A DNA stretch of 64,000 nt. It comes from Citrus sinensis (taxonomy: Eukaryota; Streptophyta; Magnoliopsida; Sapindales; Rutaceae). Location: the NCBI RefSeq assembly GCF_022201045.2, contig NC_068563.1:6634001-6698000 (forward strand). Reading direction: 5' to 3'. Numbering within the stretch: position 1 is the first letter of the stretch; every line of letters begins with the position of its first letter. A program made the position numbers and the translations under genes. Below are positions 11,705-22,416 of this stretch, one piece after another. The notes under the pieces were generated by a model that saw only the letters and a list, made by a program, of their open reading frames with translations, was not told where the DNA came from and ran no database searches.

Positions 11705-14444
11705 CTACATGATTGCTAAGTCTGTTTCACTTGCACTTCTAGCAAGCCTAACATTGAGATGGTGCCTCACTTGGCGCTCACTTGGAGATCCAACAATAAG
11801 GGTGTGCAGCCCTATGACCAGCTTCCTTTGTCCATCGGTATCCACAAGATTAAGCCCTTGGCACACGTCAAACCCTACTGTCACATTCTTGGTTTTGCCC
11901 TTCTGCACATCCACTCTCTCAAACCCAACCAACTCCACATTTGGGGCCCCGGCTGTTGATGCACTTGGTGGCTTCCAAAATATTAGCACAACATGAGAAC
12001 CGCTCATTGGCCCGTTGTTCTTGACACCAATGACAACGTGAAAATGCAAGTCTTTGCAGTTTACTGTGGTGACATCAATGGCTTGAGCATGAGAAGAGTG
12101 TATGCTGTTTCGATTTTTTTTTATGAGTACTGTGGAAGGAGCCGAGACTATAAACTTGGAGAACGATGAGTAGCTTAGTCCGTGGCCAAATGGGTAGACG
12201 GTTTTGCCCGAGTAAAACCTGTAGGTTCTTCCGGGGAGATTAGCTGTGGCATTGGCTCTCATGTTCATGTCTGTCATTGGCAACTGATCTACATACTGTT
12301 GCGGATACCATGTAAACGGAGACCTTCCAGCTGATAGTTATGACAAGTTATTTAAGCAATTAACCTCAAGCAGTGGTACAAAAGCTTAAACTGATCAAAC
12401 TGATCATGCGTTAATTAATTACCTGGATTATAGTCTCCAAAGATGATTTGAGCTATCGCATCTCCACCAGCTTGTCCTGGATATCCCACCCACAATATCC
12501 CTCCAATTTTCCTATTGCTTTTTGCAAAAGAGATATCAACAGGACCAGCAGCCATAACAACAAGAATCACTGTCCCTTTTGTAGCATTAGCTACTTCCAT
12601 CACCAGCTTTTCTTGATATCCTGGTAAAGTCAAGTTCTCTCTATCGAGCCCTTCTGCTTCTATAGACTGATCAAGGCCCACAACCACGACAACAACATCA
12701 GCCGCGGCTGCAGCCTTAGCTGCCGGTTCAATAAGGGAGTCGTCTTGGCATTTCACATTGCTACAACCTGGTGCATATGTCACAGCGGACACATACTCTT
12801 GCAGGCCCTGTAAAGGACTAGTATAGCCACAAGGTATGCCAGCATAGTTGCTTATCATCACATTGGTGGCATTAGCATTTGGTCCTATAACAGCTAAGTT
12901 CTGGGTGGCATTTGAAGACAAAGGAAGAGCTCCGTTGTTACCTAGCAAAACTATTCCTTGCCTAGCTGCATCAAGAGCCAAGGACTTATGATCATCTGTA
13001 CAAACATCGGACGGTCCTAAATTCCCCAGTGGCTGTGATTTGGGATCCCCATCGAAGAAGCCTAGCCTCATGAGGACAATGTAGTTGTATATTAATGCCT
13101 GATCCACCACAGATTCTTTAACCTTGCTCATGTTAACTGCATTCTCTGTATACTTCCCCAGATAATCCCCACAGTTCATGTTTAAACCTGTGTGACAAAA
13201 TCATATAAAGAGACCGAGTATAAATGAAATCATGACTATCAATCAAACTCAATATATGCATTTATATGGATGCAAGTACAAAACCTGCGTTCAAAGCAAG
13301 GGCCACTGCATCTTCAGGCGTGGCGGTGTAACGTATGGCAGTGTCATAAACCTGAATAGAGTCGCAATCTGACACTATATATCTGCCAAATGCAACAACA
13401 CAAGCACAATTAGGCACAACTAGTATGCATAGTAGCTTGACCTTGGATCATACGTAAGTACGTACCCATCAAGACCCCATTGGTCTCTAACAACTCCTTT
13501 GAGCAAATTTGGATCAGCACATGTTGGAATTCCGTTTACTCTATTGTACGAGCACATTACACTACTTACGTGTCCCTCCTGTACACAACTCTTAAATGGT
13601 GGCTGATACGTGTCTTCCAGGTCTTGCTTTGTCACCTGGAACAACCCAACACTTAATTACGACGACATAATTAAGATATCATACATGTATACAACATGAG
13701 GCCTCACACTAATTATGTTTACGAAGATACGATCAATATAACAAATAACAATACCTTTGCATCAAAGTGAAATCTATCAACACCTTTCCAATTGTCAACG
13801 TCATAAGCAGTATAATGCTTGCAACAACTGGAGACCTTAAGCCTGTCACTAGATGAATTTTTGCTATCACCTATTTCTTGCAAACCTCTAACATAATTCA
13901 CAGCATATTTTGATACCACTAATGGATCCTCTCCGGGGGTTTCTTGGCCACGGCCCCATCTCGGGTCACGGAACACATTAACATTAGGACTCCAGTACGT
14001 CAACCCGGCTTGACCAACGTTGTACATGGCACGAGCCTCGGTTGACACCACTTGCCCCATCTTGAGCCACAAACTTGCATTAAAACTAGCAGCTGATAAA
14101 ATTACAGCTGGGAAGCTTGTCGCACCGGGCACCGTGGCATTAAAACGCACAGCGGGTCCAACGTTTGAGACGCCGTGTAGCGCCTCGCCCCACCATTCGT
14201 AGGATGGCACGCCGAGCCTGGGAATGCCTGTGGCTGTGTTTACTAATTGTTGCACCTTTTCTTTCAGAGTTAAGAGTGAAACTAGGTTCTTGGCTCGGTC
14301 CTCATAAGTTAATGAGGAGTTGCAAAATGGGAACTGGCTTGTTTCTGACTTGCTCTTGTCACATGCAAATTGTTGAGGGGTACATTGGGTTGTTAATAAG
14401 AGGAGTATTGCAAGGCAAAGCGATAAGTGATATTGGGGTTTCAT
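11705..14444 (-). CDS. GH3 beta-D-xylosidase / alpha-L-arabinofuranosidase, 782 aa
   Basis: Five exons join in frame: 13755-14444, 13466-13635, 13285-13382, 12423-13187 and 11705-12330 (2349 nt, GT-AG introns). A signal peptide ([20 protein letters not shown]) sends the protein to the cell wall. The GH3 N-terminal domain has [27 protein letters not shown], the substrate-binding CCKHYTAYD, and the nucleophile Asp292 in YIVSDCDS. The C-terminal domain has [11 protein letters not shown] (about 493-502), where a Glu is the likely acid/base, then [20 protein letters not shown] and a fibronectin-III-like tail. Length matches the plant BXL family (about 770-785). It should release xylose or arabinose from xylan and arabinan side chains. 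One oddity is [10 protein letters not shown], where relatives usually have LLKN. The exact BXL subgroup is not decided. Confidence 0.95.
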
Positions 14445-14492
14445 GACTTTGCCTATTTTCGTGTTGTTGAAAAGTAATAAGCATGGGGCTTG

Positions 14493-14500
14493 CTTTTATA
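14493..14500 (-). promoter_or_regulatory. Probable TATA box of the xylosidase gene
   Basis: The minus strand reads TATAAAAG about 50 bp upstream of the start codon at 14444, which implies a very short 5' UTR. Confidence 0.55.
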
Positions 14501-14501
14501 G

Positions 14502-16246
14502 TAGAATGTTGAGCCAAAAATCTCTATTAGCACTTTGTCTACAATGCAAAAAGAAGTTGTTGCTTGTAAGTTGAGTGACACATGTATCATTTGGCTTGTT
14601 TCCTAGTTTAGGAAGAAATGATGCTTTGATGCTTAGGAGAAGCAAAAGCTTCTTTTAGTTCAAATGGTCCACGATGTATTAAATGATTTATTCCACACAC
14701 ACAATAAACCCAAAATGTGCTATGGGGGTAATTATATAAAATGATGCCAAATTCGTCTCCAACAAGTTTCTGAGTCAAGTTATTTTAATTAATCTAGTAT
14801 CAAAGTTAAGCCTCTCATAGAATTTTAGCGAATTATATATTTTCAATTAGCTTTCTTAAACACACTATCGGAGTTTGAATTATAAGAGAAGTAATTAACG
14901 AACTAAGAAATCAACTTCAGCTTTTCCCTTACAATTATAAAAAATAAAATTAAACCAAGACCTTGTGTTTTGAATAAATTCATATTTAGCTCAACTAATT
15001 AATTTTAAACCTATTAGATTTAAGTTTTTACCAAAGCATGTAGGTGCTTCTTCTCTCGGCCTTATGTACATATATATTTTATAAAGCAAATTTTATTTTT
15101 GAAAATTTTATGTGATGGATATGAAGGATACGTACTAGTTTAGACTTCATCAACTATAGTTTTACGTACTAAATATATATATATATATATATATCAAATT
15201 GCGTGCGATACTTGAAATTGTGAACCTATCGAAATCTTGTACGATCAAGATTGTAGTGAATGTGATGGTGATTAACTATGGTTTCCACTTACTAATTTTA
15301 TACTCAATTAATTAAGCGATGATGCCGTATCCAGAGCCAACAATGAAAAGAAATATTATTCTTTGTCGACGCAGCAAGCTAAGTTTTGATTGTTGTGCAC
15401 TACTGATGGAAGTGTCTTCCAAGAATCTGCAATCATCAAAGCGCAGTGGGATTGGGTCATCAAGTTACTTGAAACGATGGCAAAGTCATATCCACTCCCA
15501 GCAAAGAGAACTGTGTGTCAAAAAAGTTTCCTAAAGTTTTCCATTAATTGCTCCCTTACTTACAGGTCAAAGTTTATGCTTTACTCATCAACATATACAT
15601 GCTGCCACACTATCAACCAATATACAGTTACAAAGAATTAATACTTTTTTAAATAAAAAATGAAAAGCATGATCAACCCATGTACAGTTGCAAAAGCGAA
15701 AGGAAAAAGAGATTTATTACTTCGTCAAAATAATGAATTGAAAACAGCTTCTGCAATTACACTCTTTATCCTCGCCCTTTCTACTTAGATTTATGATTTG
15801 ATATTCAAGTTTTTTTATTTTGTAGCCGCAATATATATATATATATATATTCTAATCCAGAATCTTGGACTTTATTACTTTAACAAATCGTGCATCTTGA
15901 ACCAAATCAATACTCTATACACACACATTTCCTTTTTCTTTTTCTTGTAAACAATTCGGACCATTGGAAAGACTTTTACAAGACGTCTCAATGAAGCAAT
16001 ATAATGAAAACATTATGCATGTTTTAAATTTTTTTATATTATTTTTATATATTGTCATAATTATTCAATTTCAAAGTCAAATACACGTGACAATATATAA
16101 AGTACGTGCAAGTAATAATTCAATTGATCTATCCAACTCCGAGCTAAGTCGTTCTTTGATGACAACATATATTAGTTTGAGAACTTGTTTTACACGATCA
16201 AGAGGGAGATAGAATAAGAAATAAATTCAATAATATCTCAAAACTT
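14502..16246. other. Intergenic upstream of the xylosidase gene
   Basis: AT-rich sequence with TA microsatellites (about 15174-15194 and 15831-15850). The only structured part is a 260-bp segment that recurs about 4 kb downstream and is listed separately. No gene is seen. Confidence 0.6.
15475..15735 (+). repeat. Local duplicate segment, copy 1
   Basis: This stretch (GGCAAAGTCATATCCACTCC through GAGATTTATTACTTCGTCAA) recurs in the same orientation at about 19550-19802 with scattered substitutions. The copies flank the first cluster of DNA elements. Confidence 0.8.
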
Positions 16247-17079
16247 TTAAGGTCGTGTTTGGATGTTAGGATTAAATATGGGATTGGACTAATTTTGGAA
16301 TTAAATTCTTATCCCATGTTTGGCAAGCTTAGTTGGATTGGACTAAGGGGACTAAATTTAAATTTAATCTTAAAATCATCGGATTAATAATCCTAATTTA
16401 CACATGGGTTTAGTTGGGATAAGATTAAAGAAAAAAAAAGTCATCCATTTATGAGATTTTTATTTGTATCTTTTTTTTTATTTACACCTAATATTGATTG
16501 ATTAATTAACTAATTAATTAATTAACTAATTTTTTATTAATTATGATTTACTTAAATTTTATTTTTATTTATTATATATGATCTAATTAAATTGGTACTT
16601 TTACTTCTACCAACTCTTGAGATTAAATTTTCATTACTTGTATATTTAATAATTAATCAATAAAATTAAACGTTTAATTATTTATTGCATTATTTGATTG
16701 TCTTAAATTTAATAATTACTAATATAATATTAAAAATAATCATGAAAATTAATAATACCATTAGTTAATTGATTTTATATAATATTTTTAAATATTTGAT
16801 AAAATTTAATTAAATATTTAAATTTTTATTTATTTTTATTTGTTTGTTATATTGTGGCTACCCAATAACTTATTTGCAATATATTTAATTTTCCTAGTAA
16901 TTACTTTTAAAATTTATTTTAATTATGATTATAAAATTCCATGGATAATTGTTATTTATATTAAAATACCAACTTAAATGCTATTCGATATTATTTAAAT
17001 ATAATTTAAAATAGTCTAATTTGGTATTGTACCAAATATAAGACTATATAATATAATTGTTGGTTAATTTTATACTAAT

Positions 17080-18540
17080 GCTATTGGTGTCAATGTGCAA
17101 GTGTACACAACAAGTAATAAAGTGATGAGTATTCAAGATCGTCTCCACAGGGATTGATGTTATCAGATTTGCTACAGCAATCTTAACAGTGCATATTTTG
17201 TGTCTAAATTAAGATAAACAATTGATGAAACTAATTTACTGATTAAAATAAAAACACAATAAATAAAATGCAACAAAGTAAATTATCATGTCAATCTCAA
17301 GGATAAAAGCAATGGGAATATAAAGTAGTTGAGTGAATAAACTCTCTTAATGGTCTTGACTATTTTCTAATGGTTGGCTCGGTTGCTGCAGTATTTGCTA
17401 TAGAACTGGGCATAATCCTTATGTATCCTCAGTCGTCTCATGTTGGATATCTTATATCTATATGCAACATAACAATGATCAGTTGCTATGCCAACATAAG
17501 ATATAGCATTACACGCTTAGGTTCTATTTACCCTACAATGTGAATCACTATGTCTAGTTCATCACTAATCTTAAATCAAGCATGACCCTTTTGGGACTCA
17601 AGTAAAACTCAATCCGGGAAACTCAATTTAAGATCAAGTATTGTTCTGATATGTTCCACTAAGATAGGTCATTTTGCGGCTCTCTCCTAACTTGTATCAT
17701 TAAATGGGTGATCAACCGAAATAATGAATAAAAATAAATATTATCAAAACAAACTGCTACAACAAACATGCAGCAACACATAAATTCTATCAATAAACCA
17801 TCAAGATTGTTTATCACTCAACCACAAATAAATTTAGTTCATGGTTTGTAAAAGAAAAATAAAGAACAAAGTTTCAGCCATGAAACACATCCCCATAAAT
17901 AAATAGAAAACGAGAAAGCAAGAGAAGAATAAGAATGTTTGAGCTCCCAATTGATCTCTGCAATTTTTCCTCTTGTTTAGCCTTCAATCTCTCTCTTGAA
18001 TCTTGTTTTTCTTTTGTTTCTTTGTGTTTTTCTCCTTGGGTGACGGCTCCCTTTAATCCTTATGATGTGTGCTTCTTTTATAGTTGAAAATTAGGGTAAA
18101 CGGAAGCCTAGGGCCGCATAAGTCAGATTAGGAAATTACATATCGCAATTATGCAAGTATCCCGCACGGAATTTTCTCTGTCGTTGTTCTAGGATTGCTA
18201 CAGTAACGGCTACAGCAATGGTTGCTACAACAACGACTACAGTAACTGCACTGTTCCAAATTTATTTCAATTCTTTTATAGCCATGTTTTTTCCTTATTT
18301 TTGCAAGCCTATTGCATAGCATTCCTTCCATGAGTTATAAGCTTCTGGAAACCTACAATTATGCACACAATTTGAGCACAAATTACTTTAAATCGAGCAA
18401 AACTTATTAAGATTGACTAAAATGATTATTTATGCAAAATGTAACAAAAATGCAATAGAAATACATAATTTACTCTCTAAGTAGTATTGATCTAAATATA
18501 AAAGTGCCATGATAACTCTCATTTCATAGAGTTATCAGTA
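17080..18540 (+). mobile_element. Dispersed 1.4-kb non-coding repeat, copy 1
   Basis: It begins near GGTGTCAATGTGCAAGTGTA, then GATCGTCTCCACAGGGATTG. An inverted, diverged copy lies at about 50150-51435, sharing the opening motif, the block CTTATATCTATATGCAACAT and the block TAAATGGGTGATCAACCGAA in the same order. No long ORF, LTR pair or terminal inverted repeat was found. The class is unknown (TRIM, LARD or Helitron derivative are possible), and the borders are approximate. Confidence 0.65.
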
Positions 18541-18590
18541 ATCTAACTTAATCCAATTCAATATAATGCAATCCAATCCTAATAATTTAA

Positions 18591-19236
18591 GAGTTCGACT
18601 ATTGGCACCCCTTCATTAATCTCACAAAACCCCTGTTATATTACAATCACTTTTAATGACAAATATAAATAGAATTAAGCAATTTATATTTTCTCTCTCT
18701 TTAATTTTATTTTCCTTACACAATATAATTTTTTTATTATCATTAAAATAATCTAAATTTAAGAAGTAATCCTCTAACCCAAAATAAAATTCTTGTAATT
18801 AAATATAACAACTTAATTAAGATACAACACAATGAAAAAACTAAACTAAATAAAATTTTATCCCATTGTAAATAATTTTTTAAGGATTCTCAAACTAATT
18901 GCTAAATCCAAAATTTATAGGTAGGATAGAATTGTATGTAGGATAGAAATGTATTAGACCCATAAAATATTCATTATTTTCTAAGTATAATGCTCTTCTT
19001 GCTTTTTTTCATTTAGATTTTTTTCTTTAGAAATTAAATAATAAAAAATGTTTGAAGAGAGGAATACAAATATTAAGTATGAAAGAGTGAGAAAATTATT
19101 AGAAACTGAAAATTCATAAATGAAAAGAGTGTTCATTTAGAAAAAAAAACATATTTTTGGTATTAAATAGGATATAATTAAAACAGGGGTTTTAATAGGA
19201 ATCATAGGATCTTAGAGGGTGCTAATAGCCGAACTC
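18591..19236. mobile_element. Mutator-like MITE, 646 bp
   Basis: The ends GAGTTCGACTATTGGCACCC and GGGTGCTAATAGCCGAACTC are inverted repeats, with further imperfect pairing inward (AAAACCCCTGTT type). Perfect 9-bp target duplications ATAATTTAA flank it at 18582-18590 and 19237-19245. Nine-base duplications are the mark of Mutator-family insertion. It carries no ORF. Confidence 0.9.
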
Positions 19237-19299
19237 ATAATTTAATTCAATTTAATTATGCGTGCCAAATGTAATCTAACTTAAAAAACAATACAAAAA

Positions 19300-19500
19300 T
19301 TAGAGTAATAATATAGTCATAAATTCTTGTACAAATTTATTTTATATAAATTGATGTGACATGAAAATATTTGTTGAATCACTTGGTCCACATGATTTGT
19401 TTTTATTATTTTATATTTTTATTCAACCAATGAATTAATGTCATGTTAATTTATACAAAATAAATTTATACAAAAATTTATAACTGTATCGTTACTCTAA
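19300..19500. mobile_element. Short foldback MITE, about 200 bp
   Basis: The left TTAGAGTAATAATATAGTCA and the reverse complement of the right end TTAGAGTAACGATACAGTTA pair over about 60 bp. A possible AAAAT target duplication flanks it but is low complexity. The superfamily is not assigned. Confidence 0.75.
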
Positions 19501-19549
19501 AAATTATTAGGAGGACTTAATTGTTTACCATGCGGAGAATACAACAAGG

Positions 19550-19802
19550 GCAAAGCCATACGTCATACCTACTCCCAACGAAAAATTGTGCCAAAAAGTT
19601 TCATTAAGTTTTCAATTACAGCTCAATGTTTATACTTTACAGCCTTTGCTCGTCAACATATGCATGCTGCCAAAGCATCAACCAATATAACAATAAGAAC
19701 GAATAAATATTTTTTAAAAAAATAAAAAATGAAAAGGATGGTCAACCTATGTACAGTTACAAAAGCAAAAAGGCCATAAAGAGATGTTTATTACTTTGTC
19801 AA
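19550..19802 (+). repeat. Local duplicate segment, copy 2
   Basis: It matches the segment at about 15475-15735 in the same orientation, including CATGCTGCCA, ATCAACCAATATA and CCTATGTACAGTTACAAAAG. The right end is interrupted by insertion of the next DNA element. Confidence 0.8.
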
Positions 19803-19810
19803 TAATAAAA

Positions 19811-21766
19811 GGGTTTTTCTATGATGCTGTAATTTTTTTACAGCATCAATAATATTTTTAATTGTGTACTATTGGATTTAATCAATGGTACACAATATTC
19901 GTAGTAAAAATAAAAAAAATAAAAAAATAATGGTAAACGGTTAACAAACGTGTAAGGGGTGGAGAATTCTATAAAATAACTATGAACATCCTTAGAGTTT
20001 GAAACAAGTTCACTTAAATAACATATTTTATTTAAAATTATTTTTCAATCCTCCTTTAAATTTGAAATGTGATAATCTTTTTTAAATAAATCTTCCAAAA
20101 TCTATTACCATTAAGTATAAAATATAATGGTATGTTATTTAACACAAATCAAATAAATAAGTTGCAATTGTAAAATTTATATATGATATAATAGTAATAA
20201 ATAACACAACTAAGTACATATACTTAAGTAAATGTCATAGTTACATCAATAAACTCATTGTTAAAATTGCTTGTAACATAAAAATTACTTGATCTCACAT
20301 GTTTTAATAAAATTTAATATCGTATATTAAAATACTCATTATTTTATATAATATTAAGGGTCATTGTATAATTGATCATGAAGTATGTATTATTTTTATC
20401 ACCCATTTAACATACTTATTCTCTAAACTTTATATTTATCTAACCATTAATATCCTTGCATGATAGGAATTTTAAGTTTTATAAGCCTATATGTTTTCAT
20501 TTTATTTTCAAATATCACTTTGTTAATTTCACAAAAGTTAAATCTAATATATATTCCTAATGAGCTTTAGTTTATGAACCGTGAAAGATTATTTTATTGA
20601 TATCCTTTGATTGTAATTATAAAATTTTATGTTATTAAGAATCATTATCTTTGTTATGATAATTAATAGTGACAATAAATAAAATATTGCCTCCCATAAT
20701 ATTTACGTGGAAAAAAAAGTGTAAGAAAATCATTTATATTTTTAGATTTTTATTGACATAGTAGGAAATTATCTCAGCCTTATAAAATTTAACTTTCACA
20801 AGCTTGTTTTCATTTTATTTTCAAATGTCACTTTGTTAATTTCATAAAAGTTAAATCTAACACATATTCCTAATTAACTTTAGTTTATGAATCATGAAAG
20901 ATAATTTTATTATTATTCTTTGATAGTAATTATAAAAATTTTATGCTACAAAGAGTCATTACTTTTATTATGATAATGAATAATGACAATAAATAAAATA
21001 TTACATCAAAAAATATTTAATGGACAAAATGAGGAAAAAAAATCATTGTATGTTTTTATATTTCCATTATAAAGATATGGTTTGGGATACTTTAACTTAA
21101 AATTTGGTACAATATTTGAGCCACTAATATCTCATAGTCTAATGGTTGATATTGAAGGTCAAAGCAACATTTCATAATGTTATATCCTTCACCATTGAAT
21201 TGCATGAAATAAATAGTTTATTTTTTTGATAAAAATTTAAATCAAAATATTTCTCACTCTATAGTTATATAGACATATATATTTTTCAATAATAATTAGT
21301 GAATAAAATATTTCTCATTTGTTGTGACTCATATAGTATTATTAATAAAACACATATAAAATAGTTTATTGCAATACTTTCTATTATCATTAATGTTTAG
21401 GTGTTAATGGTTTGTAATTAAATTCATACAATACAAATTATTACAAGACTTTGTGTTAAATAACCTACTTGATATTATATTTTATACTTAATGGTAACTG
21501 ATTTTGGAAGATTTATTTAAAAGAGATTATCATATTATAAATTTAAAGGAGGACTGAAAAGTAATTTTAAATAAATATACTATTTAAGTGAAATTGTTTC
21601 AAACTCTAAGGGTGGTTACAATTATTTTACAAAAATTATCCACACACTTAAACAATTACCATTGTTTTTTTAGTACAAATATTGTATACCATTGATTAGA
21701 TCTAATGGTTCACAATTAATACATTATTGATGCTGTAAAAAACTTTACAGCATCATAGAGGAATCC
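19811..21766. mobile_element. Long-TIR Mutator-like non-autonomous element D1, 1956 bp
   Basis: The ends are GGGTTTTTCTATGATGCTGT and ACAGCATCATAGAGGAATCC. Inverted similarity continues inward for roughly 350 bp (for example CCTTAGAGTTTGAAACAAG against its complement near 21600). Perfect 9-bp target duplications ATAATAAAA flank it at 19802-19810 and 21767-21775. The core contains a direct duplication with an offset of 312 bp (the segment GTTTTCATTTTATTTTCAAA at 20493 and again at 20805). No ORF is present. A sister copy lies at 22417-24366. Confidence 0.9.
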
Positions 21767-21935
21767 ATAATAAAATCATAAAACAAAATTTATATTAAAG
21801 TTTATAATCAAATGTAGTCATGCAAATTTAAAAAATTTAATAGAATGATTTAATTAATTAAATGAAAAAAAAATTATTAATTTATATTTTTAAAAATGTT
21901 GTGAACTCATTAGAATTATTTTTTAGAAGTGGGAT

Positions 21936-22303
21936 TGTTGGGGGGACTTAGCATAAGATTTCTAGGTATCCAACCCAAAAGACTAGCCTTTTAGGTGGAG
22001 TGACCTACCACCTTATAAACCCAAGCATCTCCCCTTTACTAGCCAATGTGGGACACAACTCAACAATCCCCCCCTCGGACGAAACCACCGCCGGACTCCG
22101 GTCCTTTTGTCCGACACACCTGAGTTGTTCCACCACCACATCCCGGCTACTAGGGTCTAGCTCTGATACCACTTGTTGGGGGGACTTAGCATAAGATTTC
22201 TAGGTATCCAACCCAAAAGACTAGCCTTTTAGGTGGAGTGACCTACCACCTTATAAACTCAAGCATCTCCCCTTTACTAGCCAATGTGGGACACAACTCA
22301 ACA
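21936..22303 (-). mobile_element. TRIM retrotransposon, 368 bp, with 130-bp LTRs
   Basis: Two nearly identical 130-bp direct repeats (21936-22065 and 22174-22303) read on the minus strand as TGTTGAGTTGTG...CCCAACA. Next to the minus-strand 5' LTR, with a 2-base gap, is TGGTATCAGAG (22161-22171), the classic initiator tRNA-Met primer binding site. Next to the 3' LTR is a purine tract GAGGGGGGGAT (22066-22076). Flanks GGGAT and AGGAT fit a 5-bp target duplication with one change. The internal part is about 108 bp and non-coding, so it is a terminal-repeat retrotransposon in miniature. Confidence 0.9.
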
Positions 22304-22416
22304 AGGATAAATTTACAAAAATAGTGGGTGGAAATATTCCCACCCAAACTTTAAACTTAAGTTTTTTTAATTTTAAAAGATTATCAGTCGTCCACTAAAA
22401 TGCCCTATTATAAAAA

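Larger units (their letters stand above)
16247..19280. mobile_element. Possible AT-rich non-autonomous DNA element, host of two later insertions
   Basis: The left side begins TTAAGGTCGTGTTTGGATGT and the right side ends GCGTGCCAAATGTAATCTAAC, a weak inverted similarity of the kind seen in plant MITE ends. Runs of GGATTGGA on the left and AATCCAATCC on the right support one interrupted inverted-repeat element. Two other elements are nested in it. I could not define a target duplication, so borders and class are uncertain. Confidence 0.35.

Noticed and set aside
22000..22194. 64-codon plus-strand ORF across the TRIM
   Set aside because: It crosses LTR and internal sequence in the antisense direction and has no coding character.
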